Assembly: GCA_022791135.1 (NCBI GenBank)
Contig: JAAVYM010000080.1
Coordinates: forward strand, 1-44,033
DNA from: Oscillibacter sp.
GTDB taxonomy: Bacteria; Bacillota; Clostridia; Oscillospirales; Oscillospiraceae
DNA: 44,033 bases
Direction: 5' to 3'
In this document: one piece after another, positions 7,175-14,635 of the stretch
Layout: each line of letters begins with the position of its first letter
How positions within the stretch are numbered: position 1 is the first letter of the stretch
Position numbers and translations under genes: made by a program
Notes under the pieces: generated by a model
Databases searched by the model: none
What the model was told of the DNA's origin: nothing
Seen by the model: only the letters and a program-made list of their open reading frames with translations

Positions 7175-8068
7175 GTGGTTACCATCAAACAGGCCGCAGA
7201 GCGGACCAATCTGACCGTGAGGGCCATCCGGCACTATGAAAAAATCGGTTTGTGTGTACCTTCCATCCGGAGCGGGACCGGATACCGGGACTATTCCGAT
7301 GAGGATCTGGCCCGCCTGCGGCAGATCCGCTCTTATCGGGACATGCTTTTTTCCCTGGAGGAAATCGCCGCGCTGCTGGACGCGCCGAAGGAGGAGGTCT
7401 ATGCGGCGATGGAGCGCCAGTATTTCGTCGTGCAGCAGCGGCTGAAGGACGACCACCACGCATTGGCGGTGATCAACACCTTCCTTGGCTCGGAACCCGC
7501 CAAGCCGAAGCCCACGGGCCGCCTGGCGGTCATCGGTATCGACCTCCAAAACGACATTCTGGAGGGGGGCGCGCTGCCCTGCAAGCGAATCGGCAAAATC
7601 GTCCCCGCGCTGCAGGCGCTGTTTCAGGAGGCCCGCCAGCGGGATGTGCCGGTTATCTACGTCTGCGACTGCCACAAAAAAGGGGACGCGGAGCTGGAGC
7701 TGTGGAACGACCACATGATTGAGGGGACCTGGGGCGCTCAGGTCATCCAGGAGCTGACGCCCCAGCCCGGGGACTACGTGGTCCATAAGAACCTGTTTAA
7801 CGGCTTTGTAAACACAGGACTTCAGGCGGTTTTGGATTCCCTGGACGTCCACACGCTGCTGTTTACCGGCTGGCGGACGGACGTGTGTATTTCCCAAACG
7901 GCGATCGCCGCGTTTTACATGGGTTTCCGAGTCATCATCGCCGAGGACGGGGTCAACTCCACCTCGGAGCATGAGCATCAAAACGGACTGTCCTTGATGC
8001 AGATCAACTATAACTTTGAAATGTACCCCTGCGCGTCGGCGCTGCGCATCCTTTTGGATGCGCAGTAG
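7175..8068 (+). CDS. MerR-type regulator fused to a cysteine hydrolase (isochorismatase) domain
   Basis: A 297-residue two-domain protein. Residues 1-75 are a MerR-type winged helix (VTIKQAAERTNLTVRAIRHY, then GYRDYSDEDLARLRQI), followed by a short dimerisation helix and a linker GSEPAKPKPTG near 105-115. Residues 116-297 form an isochorismatase-family cysteine hydrolase with an apparently complete triad: Asp123 in GIDLQND, Lys205 in VVHKNLFNGF, and Cys238 in FTGWRTDVC. The start is GTG 7175, preceded by GAGAGGAG; an upstream ATG (7104) would add a low-quality extension. Normal MerR proteins end in a small ligand-sensing domain, so here an enzyme-like domain takes that place. It may sense or destroy its own inducer, presumably the substrate of the homologous hydrolase at 4558. 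Whether the enzyme is active is unknown. Confidence 0.8.
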   Translation: MVTIKQAAERTNLTVRAIRHYEKIGLCVPSIRSGTGYRDYSDEDLARLRQIRSYRDMLFSLEEIAALLDAPKEEVYAAMERQYFVVQQRLKDDHHALAVINTFLGSEPAKPKPTGRLAVIGIDLQNDILEGGALPCKRIGKIVPALQALFQEARQRDVPVIYVCDCHKKGDAELELWNDHMIEGTWGAQVIQELTPQPGDYVVHKNLFNGFVNTGLQAVLDSLDVHTLLFTGWRTDVCISQTAIAAFYMGFRVIIAEDGVNSTSEHEHQNGLSLMQINYNFEMYPCASALRILLDAQ

Positions 8069-8088
8069 CAGAGGACGCCTAGGTAGTG

Positions 8089-8134
8089 AGAAGCTGTACA
8101 AATCTGTGCACGTTCACGGGTTGATACAGCTTCT
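8089..8134 (+). other. Long-loop hairpin after the MerR fusion gene
   Basis: AGAAGCTGTA (8089-8098) and TACAGCTTCT (8125-8134) are a perfect 10-bp inverted repeat with a 26-nt loop, lying before the terminator at 8145. Confidence 0.5.
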
Positions 8135-8144
8135 GTGATGAAGC

Positions 8145-8184
8145 GGCGCTTTTTGGCGGAGAGCCTGAAAAGCGCCACTTTTTT
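8145..8184 (+). terminator. Intrinsic terminator of the cysteine hydrolase cluster
   Basis: GGCGCTTTT (8145-8153) pairs with AAAAGCGCC (8168-8176) and is followed by ACTTTTTT. It separates the cluster from the convergent AraC gene. Confidence 0.8.
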
Positions 8185-8228
8185 ACAGGCCAGAACATTG
8201 TAGAATGTTTCCTGATCTATGCAAAATG

Positions 8229-9035
8229 TTACGTTTTTCCCCGGACGTTTTTCCGGTAGGCGGTTGGGGACTTGAGGCAGCGGGCCTTGAATTGGCGGGA
8301 GAAATTGGAATAATCTTGAAAACCCACGCTGTAGGCAACCTCGCTGACGCTTTTGTCTGTCGTCCGCAAAAGCTCGCAGGCCCGGTCGATCCGGTAATTG
8401 AGCAGATAGACCTGGGGGGAGAGGCCGATATTCCGCTTGAACATCTTGTAAAGATAGGTCCGGTCGATGTTAACAAAATTGGCGATGTCCTGGACGCGGA
8501 TCTGGCTGGCATAGTTGTGGTTAATATAGTTGAGACACTGCTCAAAATATGGCGAATTCTTGTGCTTTTTCAAGGAATAAGGTTCGATACTTTTAAAAAA
8601 GGCATCCAGGCAGAGGGAGAATTCGCTGTCTGCGGAGTGAGGGGAAATCGAGGTGGCGCACATGTCGGCGAGAATTCTTCGCATAAAGTCCATATCTTCT
8701 GTGCTGCGGAAGGCGGGCGCGATGCGGGAAAAGCCGGAGGACTGGATCAAAGCGCCGATTTTGCTCCCCCGGACGGCGACCCAGAAATACTCCCAGGGAG
8801 ATTTTGCGTTTGGAAACAGGTTAGGCGTCTCTCCGGGGAAAATAAAAAAGCCCTCGCCCTCCGAGAGCTGTATGGTCTCATCCATGGTCTGATAGTAGCC
8901 GGTTCCGGAGGTTATAAAGTGAAAACGGTAATAATTTCTTGGAAAATATTGAAATAGCCGGTTGGCGTCGGGCCGCTCCCAGCCCAGGGCGACGAGGGAC
9001 TGGAGAGAAGGGGCGGCGGAAGATCGCTGTTCCAT
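8229..9035 (-). CDS. AraC-family transcriptional regulator
   Basis: A 268-residue regulator with an N-terminal cupin-like ligand domain (FHFITSGTGYYQT, then GEGFFIFPGETPNLFP) and a C-terminal double helix-turn-helix. The first HTH (IRVQDIANFVNIDRTYLYKMFK) and the second (SVSEVAYSVGFQDYSNFSRQFK) both look intact. AGGAGGAAT precedes the ATG. It diverges from the sugar-type ABC operon starting at 9315 and is the obvious local activator of it. A strong minus-strand promoter (9186-9213) gives it a leader of about 145 nt. The effector is probably the substrate carried by that ABC transporter, which is an inference from position. Confidence 0.85.
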   Translation of the reverse strand: MEQRSSAAPSLQSLVALGWERPDANRLFQYFPRNYYRFHFITSGTGYYQTMDETIQLSEGEGFFIFPGETPNLFPNAKSPWEYFWVAVRGSKIGALIQSSGFSRIAPAFRSTEDMDFMRRILADMCATSISPHSADSEFSLCLDAFFKSIEPYSLKKHKNSPYFEQCLNYINHNYASQIRVQDIANFVNIDRTYLYKMFKRNIGLSPQVYLLNYRIDRACELLRTTDKSVSEVAYSVGFQDYSNFSRQFKARCLKSPTAYRKNVRGKT

Positions 9036-9185
9036 GAGATTCCTCCTGAGCAGAAACCTGCGAAATAGTTTAAATCTGCCTATCTATGTAGAATGGGCGG
9101 AATTTTCCGGGAAAAAGGGTGTTGTTTGGCCCTTGTAACATGGGAAAGAAGGGGGTGTCCCACGAATTGGGGGAGTTTAGAGAGT

Positions 9186-9213
9186 ATTATAGCACAAATC
9201 AAAATTGTGTCAA
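9186..9213 (-). promoter_or_regulatory. Strong promoter for the AraC gene at 8229-9035
   Basis: On the minus strand a consensus TTGACA (9208-9213), a 16-bp spacer and a consensus TATAAT (9186-9191). Confidence 0.75.
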
Positions 9214-9241
9214 CATTTTGCAACAAAAATTCAACAAATAA
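9211..9241 (+). repeat. Three phased CAACA repeats between the divergent promoters
   Basis: CAACA occurs at 9211, 9221 and 9232, each followed by an A/T-rich stretch, at about one helical turn spacing. They sit between the two divergent promoters and are candidate binding sites for the AraC protein. Confidence 0.45.
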
Positions 9242-9243
9242 AA

Positions 9244-9272
9244 TGGAAACGATGGGTGCGAAACTATATACT
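9244..9272 (+). promoter_or_regulatory. Promoter of the ABC transporter operon
   Basis: TGGAAA (9244-9249), 17-bp spacer, TATACT (9267-9272). The weak -35 fits an activator-dependent promoter. Confidence 0.5.
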
Positions 9273-9314
9273 ATGTACAGAAGCCGCGTAATTTCCATCA
9301 GGGAGGGAGTTTTT

Positions 9315-10205
9315 GTGAACCGAGAACCTGCGAAACGCCTGCATCATTTGAGGACAAGCCCCATCTGGTACCTGTTTCTATTTCCGACCATGCTGGGTAT
9401 CCTGCTTTTCATGGCGTATCCCATTATTGAGGTTTTCCGCCTGAGCCTTTTCCAATCGAACGGTACGATGGAGACCTTTAAGGGTCTTGCCAACTACCGC
9501 TACATTTTGGGAAACGGGACTTTCCGCATTGCCTTGTTCAACACGTTTTTCATCACCTTTTTTCAGCTTTTGGTGGCGATTCCCCTGGGCTTTCTCATCG
9601 CGCTGGCCATCAATTCCCTGGACCGGGGGAAGAATTTTTTAAAAGCGCTCTTCTTTATTCCCTACGTAACCCCGGCCATCGCCGCGGGCACCCTGTTTCT
9701 CTTCATTTTACATCCCAACGGCATTCTCAATACCTTTTTGGCCTGGTTTGGCGCAGATCCGGTCTCCTGGCTGGAGAATGGTATGTCCGCCCGGGTAGGC
9801 GCCGTGCTTTTGAGCATCTGGCGTTCCATGGGCTTTAACGTCATCATTTTCCTGGCCTATCTTCAGACCATTGCCCAGGAGCACTATGAGGCGGCTTATG
9901 TGGACGGCTGCGGCCGGTGGCAGGCGCATATCCACATTACCTTTCCCCAGATGCGAAGCGCCTTCGCCTTCCTCATCATCATGGGGTGGATCAACGGCAT
10001 GCAGCGCTTTACCGACGTCTACGCGCTGGGCGGCATGACGGGTTCCCCGGCCCGAAGCCTCCACACGATTGTGGGCTTCATCTATGAGCGGGGCTTCGGC
10101 AACTATGAGTTTGGCGTAGCGTCGGCCGCCTCCTGCATCCTCTTTGTGATTATCTTGCTCTTTACTCTTTTAAACATGAAGCTGACAAGGGGGGATGAGT
10201 CATGA
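9315..10205 (+). CDS. Carbohydrate-type ABC transporter permease (MalF/UgpA type)
   Basis: A 296-residue inner-membrane permease with about six helices. The cytoplasmic EAA loop (YEAAYVDGCGRWQAHIHITF) is near the C-terminus, where it contacts the ATPase. The start is GTG 9315, chosen for the GGGAGGGAG sequence just upstream. It overlaps the next permease by 4 bases (ATGA). It forms the membrane channel with that permease, fed by the lipoprotein at 11132. No ATPase gene is present, so a shared MsmK/UgpC-like ATPase elsewhere in the genome is expected. The phosphodiesterase gene at the end of the operon hints at a glycerophosphodiester or glycerol-3-phosphate substrate. Confidence 0.85.
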   Translation: MNREPAKRLHHLRTSPIWYLFLFPTMLGILLFMAYPIIEVFRLSLFQSNGTMETFKGLANYRYILGNGTFRIALFNTFFITFFQLLVAIPLGFLIALAINSLDRGKNFLKALFFIPYVTPAIAAGTLFLFILHPNGILNTFLAWFGADPVSWLENGMSARVGAVLLSIWRSMGFNVIIFLAYLQTIAQEHYEAAYVDGCGRWQAHIHITFPQMRSAFAFLIIMGWINGMQRFTDVYALGGMTGSPARSLHTIVGFIYERGFGNYEFGVASAASCILFVIILLFTLLNMKLTRGDES

Positions 10206-11074
10206 AAGAAGCCCAGAATAGGAAACCGATGGAGAGCGCGTCCCGCCGGAAGAGGCGGATCGACTGCATTGTGTTTGTGTGCCTTTTGCTGATTGGGTTG
10301 ATTTTCATCATCCCCTTTGTCTGGATGGCGGTGGTGGCCTTTGAGCGCAGCGCCAACATCCAGCCGCCGTTCCCGCCGTCGCTGATTGTCAAGGAACCGT
10401 CCCTGTTCAATTTTAAGATCATCACGGAGAACGGGAATCTCTGGCGGGCATATCGCAATTCCCTGGTGATCGCGGTATTTTCCGTGGCGCTGAATATGCT
10501 GGCGGTTATGCTGGGAGGTTATGCCCTGGCTAAGGGCCGCTTCAAGGGGAAGGGCCTTGTCCTCGTCATCGTCATGGCCACGATGATGATCCCCTTTGAG
10601 ACCCGCATGGTCCCCATGTTCAAAATGTTTTCCAAGCTGGGGCTGACGAACAATTTCCTGCCCCTGATTCTCCCCAATATGATTGACGGCTTCGGGCTGC
10701 TGCTGGCGCGGAACTTCTTCGTGAAGCTGCCGGACAGCCTGGGCGAGGCGGCACGGATCGACGGCGCCGGGCACCTGCGGGTGTTCCTCCAGGTGTATCT
10801 GCCGCTGTCCACGCCGATTATGGCCACCATTGCCATTTTGAAGTTTATGGGCAGCTGGAACGATTTCCTCTGGCCCCTGGTCATCCTGACCGGGGAGGAG
10901 ACCCGCACGGTTCCCATCTTCATCTCGGCCTTTTCCTATGAAGGGGGAACGCGAATGGCAGGAAGCACCATGTGCGTGGCGTTTATGGGAATCATCCCGG
11001 TGCTGATTGTGTTCCTCCTGCTGCAAAAGTATATCATTCAGTCCATTGCCCTCAGCGGAATGAAGGGCGAGTGA
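10202..11074 (+). CDS. Carbohydrate-type ABC transporter permease (MalG/UgpE type)
   Basis: A 290-residue partner permease with about six membrane helices. Its EAA loop (LGEAARIDGAGHLRVFLQVY) is intact, and the large first periplasmic loop is typical of MalG/UgpE proteins. It starts inside the stop codon of the upstream permease, indicating translational coupling, and is followed by the binding lipoprotein after 57 bases. It completes the transmembrane heterodimer. Members of this family move sugars or sugar phosphates; the exact substrate is not visible in the sequence. Confidence 0.85.
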   Translation: MKEAQNRKPMESASRRKRRIDCIVFVCLLLIGLIFIIPFVWMAVVAFERSANIQPPFPPSLIVKEPSLFNFKIITENGNLWRAYRNSLVIAVFSVALNMLAVMLGGYALAKGRFKGKGLVLVIVMATMMIPFETRMVPMFKMFSKLGLTNNFLPLILPNMIDGFGLLLARNFFVKLPDSLGEAARIDGAGHLRVFLQVYLPLSTPIMATIAILKFMGSWNDFLWPLVILTGEETRTVPIFISAFSYEGGTRMAGSTMCVAFMGIIPVLIVFLLLQKYIIQSIALSGMKGE

Positions 11075-11131
11075 GCGGTTTTTGGCAGGCGACTGCTGAA
11101 AATAAAACAAAGGAAGAAAGGATGCGTAACC

Positions 11132-12490
11132 ATGAAGAAACACTCTCGTTTATTGGCAGCGGGACTCTCCGGCCTGCTGACCCTGTCGCTGCTGGCAGGA
11201 TGCGGCTCTGATTCCAAGCCTGCGGAGCAGGGAAGTTCCGGAGACGGAGCGGAAAAGACCGTTTTGAAAGTGCAGCTGATTGGCGATTTTAAGGGTGAGG
11301 ATTTTACCGATCCCATTTCCGGAGCTGGATTGAAGGGCTGCCACGTGCTGGAGGAGGAGTTCGAGCGGCTGCATGAGGACATTGATTTGCAGTACATTTT
11401 TATGGGCTGGGATGATTATCAGAAGAAGACCCAATCCATGATGATCGCCGGTGAGGCGGACGTCTATCAGGCGCCCGGCATCGACGCCCTGGCGGGCCAG
11501 GGGCTTTTGGAGCCGCTCCAGCCCTACATCGACAAGGACAACTATGACCTCTCCGTCTATCTGGACGGCCAGGTGGACGGCTGGAAGGTGGCGGGTCCCG
11601 AGGACAGCGAGCCGCAGATCTACGGCCTTCCGATGATCGCCGACACCCGGTTCATCATCTACGACAAGCAGCTGTTTGACGAGTGGGGCGTGGAATACCT
11701 CTCCGCCAAGCCTACGGTGGAGGAGATCCTGGAGAAGGCCGCGAAGCTGACGGGAACCAATCCCGTGAGCGGGGAGGTCAACTACGGTATTTTCCACAAG
11801 GGCACCGACGCCGGCGATATTGTCATGAACCTCAGTGAGTACTATGGCGGCACCTGGGGTTCCGGCTTCCGGGCCAGCGAGATGACGGTGAATTTCGACA
11901 CGGATACCATGGTGCAGGCCATGGAGACCCTGGTGAAGATGAATGAGTACGCCCCGGACGGCGTCATGGCGAACCAGGGCGGCGAGATGTTCGGCACGGC
12001 GCAGAATAACCTGGCGATGCACCTGCGCTGCCATCCCGCCATCCTCAACAACATCAACGCCCAGGGACTGGGCGAGCGTTACGGCGTGGCACGGCTGTTC
12101 ATCAACGAGGCCGAGGGGAAGGGCGGTATGTTCGCCGGAAGCCCCGTGGTGATCGCGGCCTCCAGCAAGGTGAAGGACGCGGCCTGGGAATACGTCAAGT
12201 TCGTCGGCTCTGAGTTCTTTGCCCAGTATTTCTGGGAGAACCAGCGGAATGAGGGACTGCCCTGCATCAAGAGCGCGCTGGACTTCGACGGGGTCAAGGA
12301 CGACGCCAACGTGGCGTTTATGATGGATACCATCCAGTACCTGTGGACTCCCCGCTACACCTATCGCAGCGGCCAGGGCCGCAGCATCCTGACCACCGCG
12401 GTGGAAGAGGTCACCTTGAACGGCAAGGACCCGGCAGAGGTGCTGAAGGCGGCGCAGAAGGAAGTCGATGAGTGGATCGCCGCCCAGTAA
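11132..12490 (+). CDS. Extracellular solute-binding lipoprotein (family 1)
   Basis: A 452-residue lipoprotein that should be exported and anchored outside the membrane, where it captures the substrate for the two upstream permeases. The signal peptide ends in the lipobox LLAGC with the acylated Cys24, followed by a Ser/Gly-rich linker and a two-lobed family 1 binding fold (for example YGLPMIADTRFIIYDKQLFDEWGV and AGSPVVIAASSKVKDAAWEYVKF). Length is typical. GGAAGAAAGG precedes the ATG. A hairpin with T-run at 12526 follows, so it is probably made in excess over the phosphodiesterase gene beyond it. Sugar or glycerol-phosphate binding is inferred from context. Confidence 0.85.
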   Translation: MKKHSRLLAAGLSGLLTLSLLAGCGSDSKPAEQGSSGDGAEKTVLKVQLIGDFKGEDFTDPISGAGLKGCHVLEEEFERLHEDIDLQYIFMGWDDYQKKTQSMMIAGEADVYQAPGIDALAGQGLLEPLQPYIDKDNYDLSVYLDGQVDGWKVAGPEDSEPQIYGLPMIADTRFIIYDKQLFDEWGVEYLSAKPTVEEILEKAAKLTGTNPVSGEVNYGIFHKGTDAGDIVMNLSEYYGGTWGSGFRASEMTVNFDTDTMVQAMETLVKMNEYAPDGVMANQGGEMFGTAQNNLAMHLRCHPAILNNINAQGLGERYGVARLFINEAEGKGGMFAGSPVVIAASSKVKDAAWEYVKFVGSEFFAQYFWENQRNEGLPCIKSALDFDGVKDDANVAFMMDTIQYLWTPRYTYRSGQGRSILTTAVEEVTLNGKDPAEVLKAAQKEVDEWIAAQ

Positions 12491-12525
12491 AAGGGATGCG
12501 TCCGAACAAAAACATCCGCAAACAG

Positions 12526-12559
12526 AACAGGGGACATACAAGCGTGTGTCCCCTGTTTT
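12526..12559 (+). terminator. Hairpin terminator or attenuator after the binding protein gene
   Basis: AACAGGGGACA (12526-12536) pairs with TGTCCCCTGTT (12547-12557), followed by TT. The next gene on the same strand begins 22 bases later, so it probably allows partial read-through. Confidence 0.7.
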
Positions 12560-12580
12560 GGCAGTATTGGGAAGGTATGT

Positions 12581-13258
12581 ATGACGAAAATAACGGCTCA
12601 TGCGGGCTGCGAGGGCACGCCCAAGGGCACGCGGGAAAATATTGAGACGGCCCTGCGCTGCGGGGCGGACGCCGTGGAGGTGGACCTGCGGCTATTGAAC
12701 GGGGAGGTGTACCTCTCCCACGACGCGCTGCGGGAGGAAGCTTTGGAGACCTACCTGACCCTCCGGCAGGCTTTGGAACTCATTGGCCCAAGCGGTGCGG
12801 AGATCAACTGCGATATCAAGGAGGCGGTCGCGCTCCCGGCTGCTTTCCGCATCCTGAAGAACATGGGGATGGAGCGGCGGGCTTTTTTTACCGGGGAGAC
12901 CGGGGCCGCCGCGAAGGACCCGGGCCTGCGCTGCTTTCGCAACGTAGAGTGCCCGCTCCTGAGCGGCTGCGAAGAGACGCTGGCGGAGGAAGAGGTCCGG
13001 CGGCTGATTGCGGGCTACCGCTCGCAAAGGGACCCGTCGCTGGCCGGGTTCAACATCGAGTATGGACTGCTGACGGCGGAGACCATGGCGCTGTTTTCCG
13101 CGCAGGGCGTGCCGTTGTCCTGCTGGCTGGTCAACGACGGGCTGGCTATCCGCCAGCTGCTGGAGGCAGGAGTGGACTATCTCACAACCGACTGCGTGCG
13201 CTCCGCAGCCGCGCTGCGGGCAAGAAAGATGGAAGCGGCGGGGCTGCCCCGCCCATAA
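12581..13258 (+). CDS. Glycerophosphodiester phosphodiesterase family protein
   Basis: A 225-residue TIM-barrel phosphodiesterase, expected to split glycerophosphodiesters into glycerol-3-phosphate and an alcohol. The N-terminal ITAHAGCEGTPKGTRENI replaces the usual HRG with HAG but keeps the His and the Glu-Asn pair. GADAVEVDLR carries the metal-binding Glu and Asp, and VYLSHDALREE the second His. There is no signal peptide, so it acts in the cytosol. It is the last gene of the ABC operon, which suggests that the imported molecule is a glycerophosphodiester, as in the Ugp system. Some proteins of this fold have other substrates. Confidence 0.75.
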   Translation: MTKITAHAGCEGTPKGTRENIETALRCGADAVEVDLRLLNGEVYLSHDALREEALETYLTLRQALELIGPSGAEINCDIKEAVALPAAFRILKNMGMERRAFFTGETGAAAKDPGLRCFRNVECPLLSGCEETLAEEEVRRLIAGYRSQRDPSLAGFNIEYGLLTAETMALFSAQGVPLSCWLVNDGLAIRQLLEAGVDYLTTDCVRSAAALRARKMEAAGLPRP

Positions 13259-13261
13259 GAG

Positions 13262-13286
13262 GCCGCCGCCCCGAAGGGGCGGCGGC
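13262..13286. terminator. GC-rich hairpin between convergent genes
   Basis: GCCGCCGCCCC (13262-13272) and GGGGCGGCGGC (13276-13286) form an 11-bp stem with a GAA loop. It lacks a T-run on either strand, so it is a weak or factor-assisted terminator at best. Confidence 0.55.
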
Positions 13287-13312
13287 AGCATCATCTGAGG
13301 AGGCGGTCTGCC

Positions 13313-13558
13313 TCACTGTCCCTGCCGGGCGGAGCCGATCATGTAATCGAGAAACGCCGGGACGTCCCTGGCGTCGGAGAGGCTGATGCACAGTCCTTCC
13401 TGGCTGGGGCGCATGGCCCGGAGCATCTGGCGGGCGGTGTTGTCCCGCTTCAGATCGCAGAAGGTCTTGTCCGGCAGGTGGAGCAGCACCTGCCCCCGGC
13501 TGTGCTGCACGACGTTCAAAAAGTTCTCCGCGTCCGGGAGCATCATGATCCTAAACAT
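13313..13558 (-). CDS. Small HPr-like protein without the phosphorylation histidine
   Basis: An 81-residue protein with a strong AAGGAGG site before its ATG, so it is very likely a real gene. The pattern (AENFLNVVQHSRGQVLLHL, then a polar middle with an ARQMLRAM helix, then GLCISLSDARDVPAFLDYM) resembles the beta-alpha-beta layout of PTS HPr proteins. The His at the HPr active-site position is absent and no Ser46-type site is obvious. Degenerate HPr-like proteins of this size are common in Clostridia and have no assigned role. It is a single gene between the ABC operon and an AraC gene. The family call is by pattern only; treat it as a conserved hypothetical if a profile search fails. Confidence 0.55.
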   Translation of the reverse strand: MFRIMMLPDAENFLNVVQHSRGQVLLHLPDKTFCDLKRDNTARQMLRAMRPSQEGLCISLSDARDVPAFLDYMIGSARQGQ

Positions 13559-13705
13559 CCGCGTCCTCCTTATCTCGTCTCAAACATCGGTGGTTCCTCT
13601 TGCGGTCCTCGCCGCTTTCTGATAGGATGATATCATCAAAAAAAGGAAGATGGTAGAAAAAAAGCGCCAGTTCCCTGGCACAAAACCGTCAGAATGGAGG
13701 AGGCT

Positions 13706-14635
13706 ATGGCAATCAGTCCCTGCAAGAGCGCGACGGATGGGCGGAGCCGGGAGCTGGTCCGGCACGGTACGGCGCAGTTTCCGGTGGCCTGCTACCGGCA
13801 TGACGGCGGCTCGGCAAATACGGTCCCATGGCACTGGCATGATGAGCTGGAGGCCATTTTGATCAAGGCGGGGAGCGTGAGCGTCTCCGTAGAGGGCGAG
13901 AGCCGGGAGCTGAGGGCGGGGGAGGGCTGCTTCATCAGCGCCGGAGTTCTCCACCGGATTTGGCGGGAAGGAGAGGGGGAGGCCCTCCTCCGCTCCATGG
14001 TCTTCCATCCCCGGCTGGTGGGTGGAAGCGTGGAGAGCGTCTTCTGGCAGGGTTATCTCCAGCCTCTTTTGTCAAGCGGGGAGAACCGCTGGGTTTGGCT
14101 TGGCGAGGGCGTCCCATGGCAGAGGGAGGCTTTGGAGGCCCTGGATTCAGCCTGGCGGGCCTGCCGGGAGGAGCCGCAGGGGTTTGAGTTTTTGGCCCGG
14201 GAGGGGCTTTCCAGGCTGGTGTTCCTCCTCTCCGCCCACCGGCCGGCAAAGGGGCGGGGACTCTCGGAAAAGGCCCTGCGGGACGGGGAGCGGATCAAGG
14301 CCATGCTGCGCCATGTAGAGGAGCACTTTGACGAGGAGCTGACGGTGGAACGGATTGCCCGAAGCGCCGCCGTCAGCGAAAGCGAGTGCCTGCGGTGCTT
14401 TCGGAGCGTGCTGGAGACCACGCCGATTCAGTACGTCAAGCAGTTCCGAATCCAGCGGGCGGCGGAGCTGCTGGAATCCACCGATGAGCGGATTGCGGAC
14501 ATTGGGGCGCGGTGCGGGTTTCAGGAGATGAGCTATTTCGCCCGGGCCTTCCGGGCGCTGAAGGGGCGGACGCCCAGCCAATACCGGGCGGAGCGGCGGG
14601 CTAGCGATGCCGGCGGCGGTACTCTAGGGGGCTGA
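13706..14635 (+). CDS. AraC-family regulator with cupin domain
   Basis: A 309-residue regulator. Residues 20-110 hold a cupin-like sensing domain (PWHWHDELEAILIKAGSV, then GEGCFISAGVLHRIW). The C-terminal 100 residues are an AraC double HTH (LTVERIARSAAVSESECLRCF, then RIADIGARCGFQEMSYFARAF). GGAGGAGG lies just upstream of ATG 13706; the in-frame ATG 13694 is an alternative that would put the ribosome site inside the gene. It is convergent with the next AraC gene and their coding ends overlap by 35 bp (14601-14635). It is not adjacent to an obvious target; the ABC operons on either side are candidates. Ligand unknown. Confidence 0.8.
   Translation: MAISPCKSATDGRSRELVRHGTAQFPVACYRHDGGSANTVPWHWHDELEAILIKAGSVSVSVEGESRELRAGEGCFISAGVLHRIWREGEGEALLRSMVFHPRLVGGSVESVFWQGYLQPLLSSGENRWVWLGEGVPWQREALEALDSAWRACREEPQGFEFLAREGLSRLVFLLSAHRPAKGRGLSEKALRDGERIKAMLRHVEEHFDEELTVERIARSAAVSESECLRCFRSVLETTPIQYVKQFRIQRAAELLESTDERIADIGARCGFQEMSYFARAFRALKGRTPSQYRAERRASDAGGGTLGG

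Noticed and set aside
5932-7227. Minus-strand frame of 431 codons opposite the alcohol dehydrogenase
   Set aside because: Shadow frame; the dehydrogenase motifs are on the plus strand.
11150-12601. Long minus-strand reading frame of 483 codons opposite the binding-protein gene
   Set aside because: It is a GC-rich shadow frame with His/Leu/Val-rich composition, no ribosome binding site, and no recognisable domain; the plus-strand gene is clear.
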